Shown here piece after piece: positions 26,925 through 39,557 of a DNA stretch of 64,000 nucleotides. Position numbers and translations under genes: made by a program. Numbering within the stretch: position 1 is the first letter of the stretch; each line of letters begins with the position of its first letter. This DNA comes from Helopsaltes ochotensis (lineage: Eukaryota; Chordata; Aves; Passeriformes; Locustellidae). The notes beneath the pieces are model-generated. The model did no database searches. It saw only the letters and a list, made by a program, of their open reading frames with translations, and had not been told where the DNA came from. The stretch spans positions 954,130 through 1,018,129 of the forward strand of contig VXBM01000135.1 in NCBI GenBank assembly GCA_013400155.1, given 5' to 3'.

Positions 26925-29460
26925 TTGATTGAGTGTCTACCATTGTACACAGTAATTTCTGCCAACAGCATCTAGATAACTACAAAAGGTTAGGAATATA
27001 TATAAATACAAATTTGCTTTTTATGTTATGACATCAAGCACTTAATGGTCATTCAGAAAATTTGCCACAAGGTAACAAGTCCTCTGGTGATTATCATATA
27101 AATCCTTTAGCTAAAACATCCATGCAAACTAGATAAGGAATTCAAAGACTAACAGAGAGTAAGGATATACTAAGGAATACTTTGCTTAGTTCTACCTATG
27201 CTCAAGTTTTTACAGAGGAATCTCTAACTGAACTTCTTAAAAAGAATTAAAGCTGCCAATTCCTTTTGGAGGAAGAGGATGAAAATATAATTCATGCTAT
27301 AAAGATATACCTATCTTCAGTCAGAAGAATTTGAATTCAGCTGTGAAATTACTCCATCTCTGATCCTTCATCAGACACATTTATGAAAGGGACATCACTA
27401 CATCTTTATGAAGAAGTCCTGATGAAGAGCTTGGAAGAAACAAACTTGTTATTGAGGATGATTGACGATTTCATAGCTGCAGAAACTCCAGTGTTTTGAG
27501 AAAGTTAGAAGCAGGTCTTGTCTGATTCCATGCTTGCCTGGGAAAATTTAAGGAAGGTAAATATGCCAACAGGATGTGAAGACAATATTTTCCAGATGAA
27601 TTTAGGATGAAGATTGTCTGAAAAAATCAGACATTTTGATGAAAGATGGAATTTAGTACTCATCCAACATCTCAGAAAATTAAATGGATGAAAACTTATT
27701 TCTATCTGCTAGCAGAGACAATATTTTTGCCTATGCCTTGTCTGATGGTGATTTCAAGTTCACTGGGATTCAGTGAAATTCTGGGATGTTCTATGATTGT
27801 TTTCAAATGATATTTACTGGCACTTTTCTTTCAATTTAGTTCCAGATGAGCAGTCTGATGTTCAAGTGATTTGACGATTTATTTTTAAGGGCACAGGCTG
27901 TCTGACAGGAATTAGATATGCACAAGTATGGTCTCACTAATTCTTCACATGCCTCACTTCATCTACATGAGAGGAAGGAAGAAAGGACAGGGAACTCGGA
28001 ATCTCCACTGCAGAGCAGCTGGTAGGAAACTACAGGCACTGCAAGGCCATTATCATCCACTTCCAGACGTGGAAAACTTGTGCCATAATCAGATCATCTA
28101 AAACTCAGCTTCCCCTCTGCTTAAAAGTTCATGGAGGTGTTGTACATGGTAGATTTGTCTTCCTTTGATAGACCAAACTCCTATTCAAAATAAAGGCAAA
28201 GATCACCAAAATGAAAAATAAACAGAAAGGAAATAACACATAAGAAGGAACAACAGTAAGCTATTTCTGAGACACAACATGCCACCAGTGAGCTTCAGAG
28301 ATTTTAAAAGTCTTTAAGAAGCCTGCATTATTATGTCTCTCTTACACAAGTGAGACTTAAATATTGAGAGCTTAAATCAATTAATTGACCATGCCAAAAG
28401 CTAACCCAGAAACAAAATCGTCCTGTCTCTTCTGTCTTCGATTGTTCCAAATCTAGTCAAACAATAATTAAGAGATGTTTTTCCCTCTGCCTTGATCCAG
28501 AATATTTTTTATGATCAAGATGTCAAATAGTATCAATCAATAGTAGAATCCAATAACTCTGGAGACAGGAAGGTAAGCAGCTCCATTAGCGAAGTGTCCT
28601 CTCCAATGTGTTTAAGAGCAAAACTTCCTCCTAAATTCCATTTAACTGCTTAGGCTACCTCACAGCTTGACTGGTAGAATTGAAAACCATTTTCTTGCTT
28701 TCTTATTCTAGTTTGGGCATTCTACCTCTGACTTTTACTTTTAAAAAGATTTTTTTTTTGGTTCAATCATGTATATAAAACACATTAACACAACTTACCA
28801 CTTTAAAAAACCCATTTAAAATACTGCAGATAGTTCTTACATGGTGGTATTCCTTTCACAAAGAATAGAACTTTCCAGATGATGATGAGTAAATCAGCAT
28901 ATAAGTAAAAGCAGATACGCTTTTATATAAAGATATGCTGCAAATCTTGAAAATCAACAATTCAATATATATTCGTTTTTGTGCATACTCCACTCATTTT
29001 TTATGTAAATTTTACCATGGACTGAACAAATTAATTCCCTCAGTTTACTGCAGGGATTAGGCCACACTTTGAGGAATTGAATAGGGTAGCTCAATACTCA
29101 ATGGCCTTTTTTTCTACTCTCAAAATTGCATTCTACTTAAATCACCTCAAAAAAACCTTCCTTCTACTTTTCTTCAAAAATTTCCTTCAAAATAATTGTG
29201 AATTGTTGCCATATTCAGACACCTTATGATGGTTGCTTGGCAAAAGGTTTGTTAACTCCCTTAGGAAACCAGTCCCTGTGGGACCATAAATGCTGGTTTT
29301 CTCTTACATCCATCCCCTTTGACAGAACACTTTTGGCAAGGACATTGGGTCACTTGTTTAGGTACAGGATCACCAGTGTCATGCAATAGAGAGTCACGTG
29401 GACTACAGAGGCCACTAGATGGGCATATGAAATACATGCATCTTAGAAATGAATGCACGA

Positions 29461-29480
29461 AATCACAAAGATTTGTGATT
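29461..29480. repeat. Near-palindrome, 9-bp arms
   Basis: 'aatcacaaa' and 'tttgtgatt' flank a 2-nt centre. This could be a chance palindrome or a dimer-type protein binding site; nothing else supports either. Confidence 0.6.
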
Positions 29481-32400
29481 ACAGTCACAAAGACTTTAAC
29501 TCATATAAATATCAAATATTTCATAATTAAAAAAATACATGCAATACAAGAATACCATTTGCAGTGGAAGTTTCCTTCCTGCCTCCAGCTGTAAATTCAT
29601 GTATTCTATAGAGATATTTAACTAATTGGCTCTCAAGTTTGCAAGACAAAAGGGAAGTATGGCTTTTCTGCCTGATTGCCAGAGATTTTATTCAGGGCCC
29701 AAGAGAGAACTGTGTTCCTGTAAGTCATGATCCTGTGCATACTTCCTTGGTGTGCTGTGCCAAGATTGATGTAACAAGCCTTGAGAATCTTCACTGAAGA
29801 CCCAAATGTGCTAGCTGAGATGTGAGATAGCAGCCATCACCCTGACAGTCTGGCAAGCTGTCTAGAAGAATTTTCTGAATCTGCCAGGAGAGTCAAGGAT
29901 ATTCTCTAAATAGTGAAGGATTTCCTGATATCTTGCCCAAACCACAAATGTTAGTTTTTATGTGGATTCCAATTTCATTTGTAGCTAGCATTCACCAGGA
30001 TGGACCTTGTGTAACAAAATCTACCTAGAAAAAAAATAAATAAATATTTTCTAGGATAACATTGCCAAGGTTTTTATTGGTGTCCTGTAGTAGGAATACA
30101 TTTAGTGAAATCCTGTCCTTAAATTGTAGTCACATATTATACCTCGCAATCTTATTAAGCAAGATTTCTAAGTAAATTGGTCATGAGTCCCAAGTCCCTT
30201 GGGTTACTTTTGTTTCTAGGAGCTGCAACTAACTTCTCTGTTTATTCAGTTTACTTGCCCTGGGCACTTGTGTAAACAAACAAAAATTAGGACCGAGGCC
30301 TGGGACATTACACAGAATAGGATTTTTTCCTAATGAAAATACACTGTTCAGTGCTGTCATACTGAACTGTAGTAAGATGACATTACTGAAACTGATCTCC
30401 TGATCTTGTATCTTAGACACCAAATTCCTTCTCCCTCTTAACACACAAAATCCAGAACTACAGGATATTATTTGATTATCTGGGAGGAAATCCTGGCCCA
30501 ATCCTGGCCTAATCTTTCCCAGGACTGACCATAAATTGTCAATGGCAAGATCACAGTGACTTAGCAGAGAGAAGATTCCAGCCCTGTCTTATCTCTCATT
30601 AACAGATTTTTTTGGGCTTTCAGAATGAATAAAAAAGGCACATGTTTGGTTGAGAGTAGGAAGACAAAACAGAAAATAATGGTCCATTTAGGGAAGCAGT
30701 TTCTATAACACTTTTCCAGGATCATAACTTTTGAAGAGCTTAAATTTTAAGTACTTAAATTTTCTATTTCTATTTCTAAATCCCACAGGAAAATTAAGAT
30801 GATGATTTTAAAACAGCTGAAATGAGTGGCACAGTTGCCTTTCTTCAGACCAGACTTACTACTATAGTATCTTGTTTGCTTTGCAAGAACCTGTCAAAGT
30901 AAAACTATAACATTTTCTGTGAAAGTCTGGGATTAACAGCCTAGTTTGTAGTTAGTAATATAAGCAGTCAACTACTCAAGATTTGGTTTACAAAATAAAT
31001 GTGTAATTTTTGTGTCATTTCCATTTTATTCTATTCTATCCCTTTTATATTTACTATTTAAAGTAGTAATTAATTTTAAAAATACCATGTAAGCAACTTT
31101 TCTATGCATAAATACTCTAATAGTCCAAATAATAAATATTATGGATTTTAAGGGGGCCATAGTTAAATACTGCTAATATGAATTCTTCTACAAGACAGGT
31201 AAGCTGGTTTGCAGGGTTTCTAATAGAGAAGCAAAATCATAACCTGTAATTCAGCACAGAACAGAGACACACTCCTTTCCAACAGCTTGTAAACAAGTGA
31301 TGCCACAAAGCCCACCAAGGCTGGTACTTTCAGTGTCAGTCTCAACAGAGACATGGATGCTTGAATGAACTCAAGTCTTCATCTGGGTCTGAGTAATTTT
31401 CCAGAGCTGTGGTGGAGTTCAGAGGCGCTAGGAAGTTCTCACATCTGCCAACCACAGCCATTCTGCAGGCCAAGACATTTTATTTTCCAGTGGTGCAAAT
31501 CCAGCACTAAAATATGCAAAATTCCTGACCACAGCTATAGTTTCATGTAGCCCAAACTCTTTAAATCTCTAATATAAACATTTTCCCCAGCCATATTTTT
31601 CTGCTCTTTCATAAGTATCGGCTTATTCTTGTTTTAATCTAATTTAAATTAGAGACAGAACTAGGGGCTGCAATACAAGAAAGCTGAAAGGGAGAGACAA
31701 CATTATCACTATGAACACACAACCTACACCGTGTGTTACTACACAGTGTAAATCCTGACTTTCTATCAAAGCCTCTCTCTAAGCTCTTGTACCTTTAAAT
31801 AGTGCATCAAGAGTGAAGCAAACAGCAGATATGGGAAGGAAAAATGCCAGAGACCATCACCAGCTTTTTTTCATTTGTGAACATCTTCTCACCACAGAAG
31901 GGAAGCAGCAGCTCAGCCTTCATTTGTTTTTCCTTGCTTTCTTATTCTCTCAAGTGTAGTCAGTCATACTTGGCTTATTATTGCTACAAAAAATCTAGAA
32001 GATGGATTCACCTATAGCTGCATCAAAACATCTATACCATATTACATAACTTGAAATTTTAAGTAAATTACCTTTCTATAAAGAAAATTAAAACAATTAC
32101 TGATAAATCTGGCTTACTTTCCAGACTGTTTCTCTTATTAGAGTAACATAGTTAAATGCAAAATCATTCATGGGGGAATAAAGAAAGTGACTCCTACTAA
32201 AAAAAAAAATCAGGCCTTTAAAATAGCTAAAAGCAGCTTTAAGATCTGGCTGAACACGAATTCATGGTGTCATTTAGTGAAGAAGAGTCATCTTACACTG
32301 CAAATGGCACCCATCTAAACCTTGTAGTTTTGAAATTAAAACAAAAAGAAGGCTGATCTATGTTAAAAGTGAAACTATGGATTAGGATAACCAGTTCAGT

Positions 32401-32792
32401 ACCAGAATACAAAAGTATTGCAGGCTGAATTTTTTTTTGTGAGAGTAAGCCCCACTACACTTTAAATGATAGTGATACAGAAAATAACATTCTAAAATTT
32501 TCTGTCGTCTGGAAGTCTTTTTAAGACACTATTCAAACACAGGGTAGTGTTTTAATGCAAGAAACTCTGGACAAATTGAGTTTACTAGACAAAGCTACAG
32601 TGACTCCTCAGGGCTTTAAAAATCTCTTCATCTAAAGCAATAGGAAAGATAGGAGCTATGTCCCTTTTTATCACACCCAACGTGCAAAATCCTTGAACTA
32701 AAAAAAGGTGACTTTTCTGATACATATCTGCAGATCAAATAAAAAATACTAGCTGCTTATGAGGTAGGATTTGGGGTAACAGTAGCATTCCA

Positions 32793-32793
<1 letters not shown>

Positions 32794-32823
<30 letters not shown>
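32794..32823. repeat. Poly(A) run of 30
   Basis: An uninterrupted 30-nt A run, the longest homopolymer in the window. It could be the tail of an old retroposed insert, but I see no recognisable insert to its left and no target-site duplication. Confidence 0.9.
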
Positions 32824-32825
<2 letters not shown>

Positions 32826-34479
32826 TTTTAAAATCTACATTAATGTTTACCTGTAGCAGAGAAACCCAGCTATCCTTTTCTGACTGCAAGGCACCTATTG
32901 TTTGTTATGACCTTGATTGTTGATATAAAAGAAAACCCAAATAATCCCACAGCAATATTGAAACACTCTCAATATAAGAGAACAGCCTGGCAACACGTAA
33001 GGCTGTAGGCAATCATGCTAAGGCATTTCAGATGGAAGGAAACATTTATGCCACTTCTGCAATGTCTCCAGTCTGCTGTACTCCATTCAAGAAAGCTACT
33101 TCCACAAAGCCTAATTTTAAAAAAAATTCTTTTCTGAGACAACATTCAAGTTTTTAAATAAAAATGTAGGTTGCTGAATATCTGATTTTCACCCAGAGGT
33201 ACAGAAAATCATTGATTAATACAGCTTGAGTATTCCTTTAGCAACTGGAATTGGTCTTTATATATGAAGTTGTCCCACTAACCTCTCAGGTGTAGCAAGA
33301 AGATGGCTTTCTACACAAAGAGTGACCTAGGAAAGAGCGAGCCCTCAACTTGGTGTCTCCCATGGAAGTGTGAAATCTGTGTTATTGAAATCCATAACTA
33401 ACAGTGCCAAATCTGTCACCCAAGCACAGGAAAGGAACAGGAACCGCCGTATGTCCTTCTGGGAAATGTTTTGAACTGTCTGACTCTGAATCTTTCTCTG
33501 AAGCATCCCGTTCAGGCCTCTGTTCTTACTCACCAGCCAGGACCTGCCATTCTGGGTCAGGCTGATGATTTGCTCCAATAAACACCCTGACCTTCAGTCC
33601 TGGGCTCATATTTAAGTCCTTTAGCTGTGAAAGTAGGTAGGACAGAAAAAGAATCTTCATTGCAAGAGAGGCAGTGCACAGAGTGGAGGTAGGGAACTAA
33701 AAGCCTGCCTTAGTGCCACTAGTAGCTGGTTAAATAAATGGTGAAATTGCTTCCCAGTGCCTCAGGACTCTATCACAGTTTAGGATATGTGTTGCTTTGG
33801 TATAATAAATCTGTTGCTATATTCCTAATGAATTTTTGCATTTCCCTGAAAAAAATCAGAGGCCTTGATGAAATCTTTGCTTTTTTTCTCCCTGATAAAA
33901 CAAAAAAATAGTTTATTTCCTTTTCTCTGGGTAATTCCTGACTACTTTTTCTTCCCCACTCTGGACACCTTTTACATGCTGTGAAACCACCACACATCTG
34001 CACACCAGATTAACCACTTACAGCGCCTCATAAAGATATAAGTAGATAATGAGATTCGTTTTGGCAACTCAGCAACAGCACATGACTTGTGGGAGTGCAA
34101 AGTTGTATCACTGAGGGAGGGATCAAAAAAACACTAACATCTTCACCAAATGTAACAATTATTCCTTTATTGCAGGAATTGCTGTTCCATTTCCAAATCT
34201 AAACAGATATTCAATTCATAGCTTTTCAGCTAAACACAGCTAGCCAGATCTTCTTGTAACTTAGATATATCTGATCTGTAATCCACTCCATCTGTTAGCA
34301 GGCCGTAATGCTTAAGTCTCATGAAAGGACCATTCATTACACTGCCAGCTGGACAGCAAATACATCAGGCCCAAAAGAAAAGGAGAAATATGCTGGAGGT
34401 GCAGAGGTTTCCTTGTCATGTCATGGCAGGCTAAGCAGGAAACAAAGGAAAGTAAAGGAACTATGTCGTGAAAGACTGG

Positions 34480-34734
34480 ACTCAAGGAAATGGCCTGACG
34501 CTGTGCCAGGGCAGGTTTAGGTTGGATATTAGGATAAGGTTCTTCACCCAGAGGGTGGCTGGGTACTGAACAGGCTCCCCAGGGAAGGGGGAGCACCATG
34601 CCTGACAGAGCTCAAGAAGCATTTGGACAGTGCTCTCGGGCACATGGTGTGAGTCTTGAAATGCAGGGACAGGAGCTGGACTCAGTGATCCTTGTGGGTC
34701 CCTTCTAACTAATAACTGATTCTATGGTTCTATG
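34480..34734 (+). mobile_element. CR1 LINE 3' end
   Basis: The stretch follows the CR1 3' consensus: 'ccagggcaggtttaggttgg', 'ttcttcacccagagggtggc', 'caggctccccagggaag', 'tggactcagtgatccttgtg', ending 'gattctatggttctatg'. It is 5'-truncated and ends in the ATTCTATG-type tail typical of avian CR1. Confidence 0.92.
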
Positions 34735-36649
34735 AGCTAAGCAGCCAGGACAATTACAAAACAACAGTCTGGTATGCTTAGTACATCTGCTTTAAAATAT
34801 GCTGTTAAATGACAATGCTGCCTTTTCATGACTCAGAACAATCTCCTCATTAGGTACATCATAATCCGAAGCTGGTCAGGACAGTATTAGTATTGAGCAA
34901 TTTATTAAGCATTTAGCAATTTATTGGTTTGCATTAGTTTTACCAAGGATAATGCTTCATTCCACTGGGAGTCTGACAAACTTCCAGCATGAATGAGATA
35001 TGTGCATATGCTCATATTATTATTTTTTGTTGACACAGTTTATTTACATATGAGATCTCATTTTTTCTTATACAAAACAAAAATTAGTCTAGTGAATTCT
35101 GAAATCTATTTCACTGAACCCCATGCTGTAGATGAGAGACCATTAGAGGACATTACGCAGTCTTTTCTTCTACTGATAATTTCATAATTTTATTACACTG
35201 TGTGTGCATAACTTAAACTATTTTAACAATACAACAACAGAATAATGCAGATGTTTTGAGAAAATTAGTCAAATATACCAGCTTTTGATACTTTAATCTT
35301 GTTTTCAAACTAAAACCATGGAACAGTCCAACATGTTTAATGAACTCTCTGCAAAGATTACGGATTTGGCATATACTATAGGCAAAAAGCATGAAGCTAG
35401 CTGGGGATGTGAAATAAAAATATGAGAAGAAATACTTTAGACCATATAACAATATATGCTATGGCAGTAAAATATTATTTTACAAAACAAAGTTAATGAA
35501 TGTTATGGAGGTCATTCCCTATAAAGACAACTTTAATCATACTGCAGCCAAATGATTCTTAGTTATAATCAACTAAAAGAAATAAAGTTGATTTGCTTGA
35601 TTTATTTCAAATGTAACTGAGTCTTCCTCAAAATGTATCAGTATCAGTGCAAGGGTTTTATTCTAAATGTCTACACTTTGTGGTTTGTTAGCAAACTTCT
35701 AGGCAATTAACACTAAGTGTGGGTGAGCAGCAGTATATTTCAGCAGCCTGCAGGAAAATATACAAATGACCTATTGCAGTTTTGCTTTTCTAGATTTGCC
35801 TTATGAAAAACTATAAACTATATAAACTATAGTGAAGTGCAATTAACTGTAACCTGAACGCGATTCTTTACTTTGCCCCTTGGACTCCATCTTTAACTTC
35901 TCCAATATAACTGTAAGGGTAACTTAGAATTACATTAATATCAGTAACAATGATATTGTATCACAAAATTCTTCAAATGAATTTCAAGTAAATCTGACAA
36001 AGGAACTGACCTAGGGTCCTAGAAATCCTAACACCTCACCAAAGGATGAGAGTAACTCATCATGTGTCCAGCAGTAATTCATATCCTGGCATAAAAAGAA
36101 TAAATGAGGTAAAGAAGATCTCTTTTGCACAGAAGATTCATTTTGAGCTGAGACTGCATGAACCTGAATATTCATTGGTGAAATGATGCGAAAAAAGCAT
36201 GAATGTAGAATCAAGTGCTTGAGAAGGCAAGTCATGACTGGATGTATTTGGAGACATGAGGAACTGCAAGAACAGGCCTATATTTGTATGTATTTGTACC
36301 TAACTGTTCAGATATTCCCATAAAAAAAAAAAAAAGTTCAGCACTAAAGTCTAAAAATGCATTTTGCTAGGAAATAAGTGTATTTTTAAATATCCTTCCT
36401 AAGCCCATGGTATTCTTTTCCAATCATCTAGAAGAAAACAGTGAACAGATACTTTAATTCTATGTGTTGCAAGATTACATAAATTTCTGAATCTACATAA
36501 CTCATTAGCCCATTGCTTACTTCTCAGAAACAGTCTTGATTATGACAATCCTGCTTAAGATAAGCAATATAAATCTTATCAAAGCCTACACATTGGAACT
36601 TCAGCAAATAATGTAAAGAATACATGTACAAGAAGAAATCTCGACACTT
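34735..36649. other. Non-coding stretch between a CR1 copy and the PXDN 3' end
   Basis: AT-rich, with an A run at about 36322-36334 and no recognised exon or repeat family. If PXDN used a still more distal polyadenylation site, some of this would belong to its transcript. Confidence 0.45.
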
Positions 36650-36668
36650 ACTTGGAAATGTGGCCCAT

Positions 36669-36674
36669 TTTATT
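36669..36674 (-). terminator. Candidate distal polyadenylation signal AATAAA for PXDN
   Basis: A minus-strand AATAAA lies about 2.76 kb past the PXDN stop. Cleavage would be expected some 10-30 nt further left. Four other AATAAA hexamers lie closer to the stop, so which one is used cannot be decided from sequence alone. Confidence 0.35.
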
Positions 36675-38988
36675 TTAACTGTAAAGCATTCATTATACAG
36701 TGCAAACAGTTCTTTGGTAAATTTACTGGTTAAAATAACGATGACGACGACTTTGTTTTAGGTAACATTAAAAAAGAAAATAAATATGTAAAATTTGCAT
36801 CATATTACAGCAATATTCTCACAGTGGATACTGAAGAAATGGTCATCTACACATTGGCCACTGTTTCAGAAATGTTAAAATCAATGCTGATTCTACAGAC
36901 ACTGCAATAAAACTGAACTAGTACAATCCATGACTGATTACATTTTAGACTGTGGATAAAGACCTGTGTTTCCTGGTTTATAACAGATGGATGGTGGAAA
37001 ATAATTCAGTATTAGACTTGTTACACTTGTTAAGCATATCCAGACTCCTAAGCCCATTTTATATACCATATGAATAAACAGTGAACACGAAGAAAACCTC
37101 CCACTTTACTCTGGAGGCTGGAAAAAAGGAACAATCAGATATAAGGTACTATTTAATAATTATAAAATGGAAACTCACTTCTCCTATAAGCGGAAATCTT
37201 GAGAAAGTTTATTTAATATAAAATTGAAAAGAAAGAATGCAAGTAGTAACCAGCTGGATGTATTACTGCCTTATTTAACTGTTTGGACAGTTAAATTATA
37301 TTTGGTTTAGCTTTGCAACTCTTCCTCTGAGGAATTTCTGCTATAGGTCAACGGGAGTTCCATCTGAGTTGGAATTACAGGACGAGACATGCGGTTTGGA
37401 CTCTCAAGAAAAGTCAACAAAACACAGAGTATCAAAGAATTACAGGAATGACAATCTTTAGGCACCATATGATACTCAAACATGCTCGCCACACAATTTC
37501 TAGAAGTATTAAAAAGAATATTACATAAATCAAAACATTGTATATAAAATCAATTAAAATATTCTTAAAAATATAAATTGCAATTCCATGTGTACCACAC
37601 ACTTTAACACAGCACTCACATGTACATACTGCTTCTACCATAGTATGAAACAAAGTTTCTGTAGTAAACTTCAAAGTTACACCCAAGTTTGAATGTGTGT
37701 CATGGTAATAGTTTATCAAATTAGAAATTATTAATGTTAGTAATCCGAGAAATTATGTGCCAAAATATGATAGTGGATTTCATATTGTTGTGCTAGGTTA
37801 GTTATTAGACAGGTATTTGTTCTACCATTCAATAATTAAGTACTCAGTCTGTTTGCATAATCTGAAATGCTTAACATATGAAGGTTTAATTTTGTGCAGA
37901 TTTCTTTGATACCCCAATCACTGTCCCTTGAATTTGAATACTTAAATTCAGAAGACGGTGAACCATGTAACAACCTCTGGTTCTAGAGAGTCCTGACTCA
38001 GGACTAAAGGACAGGGCAATAAACTCTAACAAATTAAGTATTCAGGGAAATAATTCTGAATAAACAGAAAAACAGTTGTAAAATGAGGTATGATAGTTGT
38101 CCTTCACTCAATATAATTCCTGGTCAAAAATACACAGTTGGCATCCTAAAAAGTACACAACTTTGAAATGCTAGTGTAGACATATACTCTATAATGTTAA
38201 ACATTTAAATGGGAGATCAAGTCCATTGATGGACCATTTTAAACACAAATGATAAAAATATTGAGGTAAAAACATATGTTCATTAGATGAAACTGGAAAA
38301 AAAAAATCAAATACCTTGTCAGAAAAAGTAGTCAATCCACAATTAATCATGCTGCTTGATTTGTTTTTTTTCAACAGTGCCACAATATAATCAATATGTC
38401 TATTGACAATGTGCACAATGAATCAGTAGGAATCTGTATACAAAATGGCATGTGACATCTTTTCACATTTTCAAAACAGGGCCATACAATTACATGAGCT
38501 GATCTGAGATCAAGAGAAGCATGTTTTCAAGCTGACCTGGATGGTTATTTTACAAAGATTTAAAATAAATGAAACAAACAAACAAAAAAATGTTGTGAAG
38601 CAATTACAAATGTTTTGACAAAAAGGATTATGCTAATTTTTACGATCAAATGCTACTCTGTCATGCATGTTTCCCTAGAATGAGGAACACTGTCAATTAC
38701 ATCTATAATACACATTCAGTTTCTTTTGCTTCCTTCCAATTACAGTTATTTATATTTCCTTACTAATTCTAGCCTTTATTGCTTTGAAAATTGGGTTAAT
38801 TTTGCTCCTTAAATTAAGGAAAGGTTGTTGAAAGCTGTCAAGTAGCTTTCTTTATTTCCTTGCTGGTCCAGGTCCAGCAGTGACAGCGTGATTTAACAGA
38901 ATTTCCATGCATTGATGTTTGCAGAAATCTAGCCTGGCTATGGCATTACTTCAGGCACAATGACCTTGTGTTTTCCTTTTCCTGACAT

Positions 38989-38994
38989 TTTATT
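38989..38994 (-). terminator. Candidate proximal polyadenylation signal AATAAA for PXDN
   Basis: This is the first AATAAA after the PXDN stop codon, about 440 nt downstream of it. If used, it would give a short 3' untranslated region. A T-rich plus-strand context means the transcript is A-rich around it; a GU-rich downstream element is not obvious. Confidence 0.3.
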
Positions 38995-39434
38995 AAATAA
39001 CAGCAAAAAAGTTAAGTGTCAAGACAGACTGGTACTAGAAAGGGACAGTAAACTCTTAATGTTGCTAAGTAAAGATAGGAAACAAAGTGTTTGTTTTAGA
39101 GTAAAGCCTAAACCCAGTCATTTTGGGTACCTAAAACTACCCGACAGTGTTCTTTTAAAAGTAGCACCAGTTCGAGTTTGTCTAACCTGAGAAGTATAAC
39201 ACACAGTTAACTTTGACCTGTTTGCTATTTTCCCTTTTGTTAGTTTTTGCATTGTGATTTACCTTCATGGGCAGAAAATAAAATGATACATTATGTTATA
39301 CTGTTGCAGCACCATTAGAATATTGTAAATCTTGATTTCTTGCTGTTGTTAGGACTGCAGTTACCTGTTTTTGCCATCAGCAGGCACTGATATGATTTGA
39401 GGAATATGCACCCTAAATTCTTAAAAAAGTAGAC

Positions 39435-39557
39435 TTATGGCTTCTTTTTATTAGTATTTTGTTGTAAGCAGACTGGGCAGCAATCTCCTTTACCCTTCAC
39501 AGGTGCTTCGCAGTCAGCTGGAGGGCACGATTCTACAAAACAGGTAATCTGACCAAC
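39435..39557 (-). CDS. PXDN: PXDN terminal coding exon: second half of the VWC domain and stop
   Basis: This exon encodes 40 residues and a TAA stop. It starts VGQITCFVESCPPADCEAPV and continues to DCCPVCLQQ, ending in a lysine-rich tail (KKKP). The pattern C..CPP..C..CCPVC is the C-terminal half of a VWC domain, here the end of peroxidasin. The acceptor is TCCTGGCACAG, phase 0. The stop codon occupies 39435-39437. The 3' untranslated region follows to the left with no further splice site needed. Confidence 0.88.
   Translation of the reverse strand, partial: VGQITCFVESCPPADCEAPVKGKGDCCPVCLQQNTNKKKP

Larger units (their letters stand above)
14890..34479. other. Long non-coding stretch, no gene recognised
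   Basis: No exon with splice and family support was found on either strand. The stretch has a few richer-GC patches (about 16340-16660, 24100-24320), small inverted repeats (16394-16432, 26886-26924, 29461-29480), a tandem duplication at 20102-20134, a G run at 19353-19362 and a 30-nt A run at 32794-32823. No repeat family could be named with confidence. Confidence 0.5.
36650..39434 (-). other. PXDN: Probable PXDN 3' untranslated region, end uncertain
   Basis: No coding frame continues past the stop. Minus-strand AATAAA hexamers are found at 38989-38994, 38851-38856, 38775-38780, 37208-37213 and 36669-36674. The last would give an untranslated region near 2.8 kb, within the range I remember for vertebrate PXDN. 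The left boundary is an inference; earlier signals could give shorter transcripts. The region is AT-rich, with a CAAA repeat at about 38574-38588. Confidence 0.4.

Noticed and set aside
35813..35832. Repeated 'aaactata' words as a tandem array
   Set aside because: Only a few imperfect copies in AT-rich DNA; not distinct from background.
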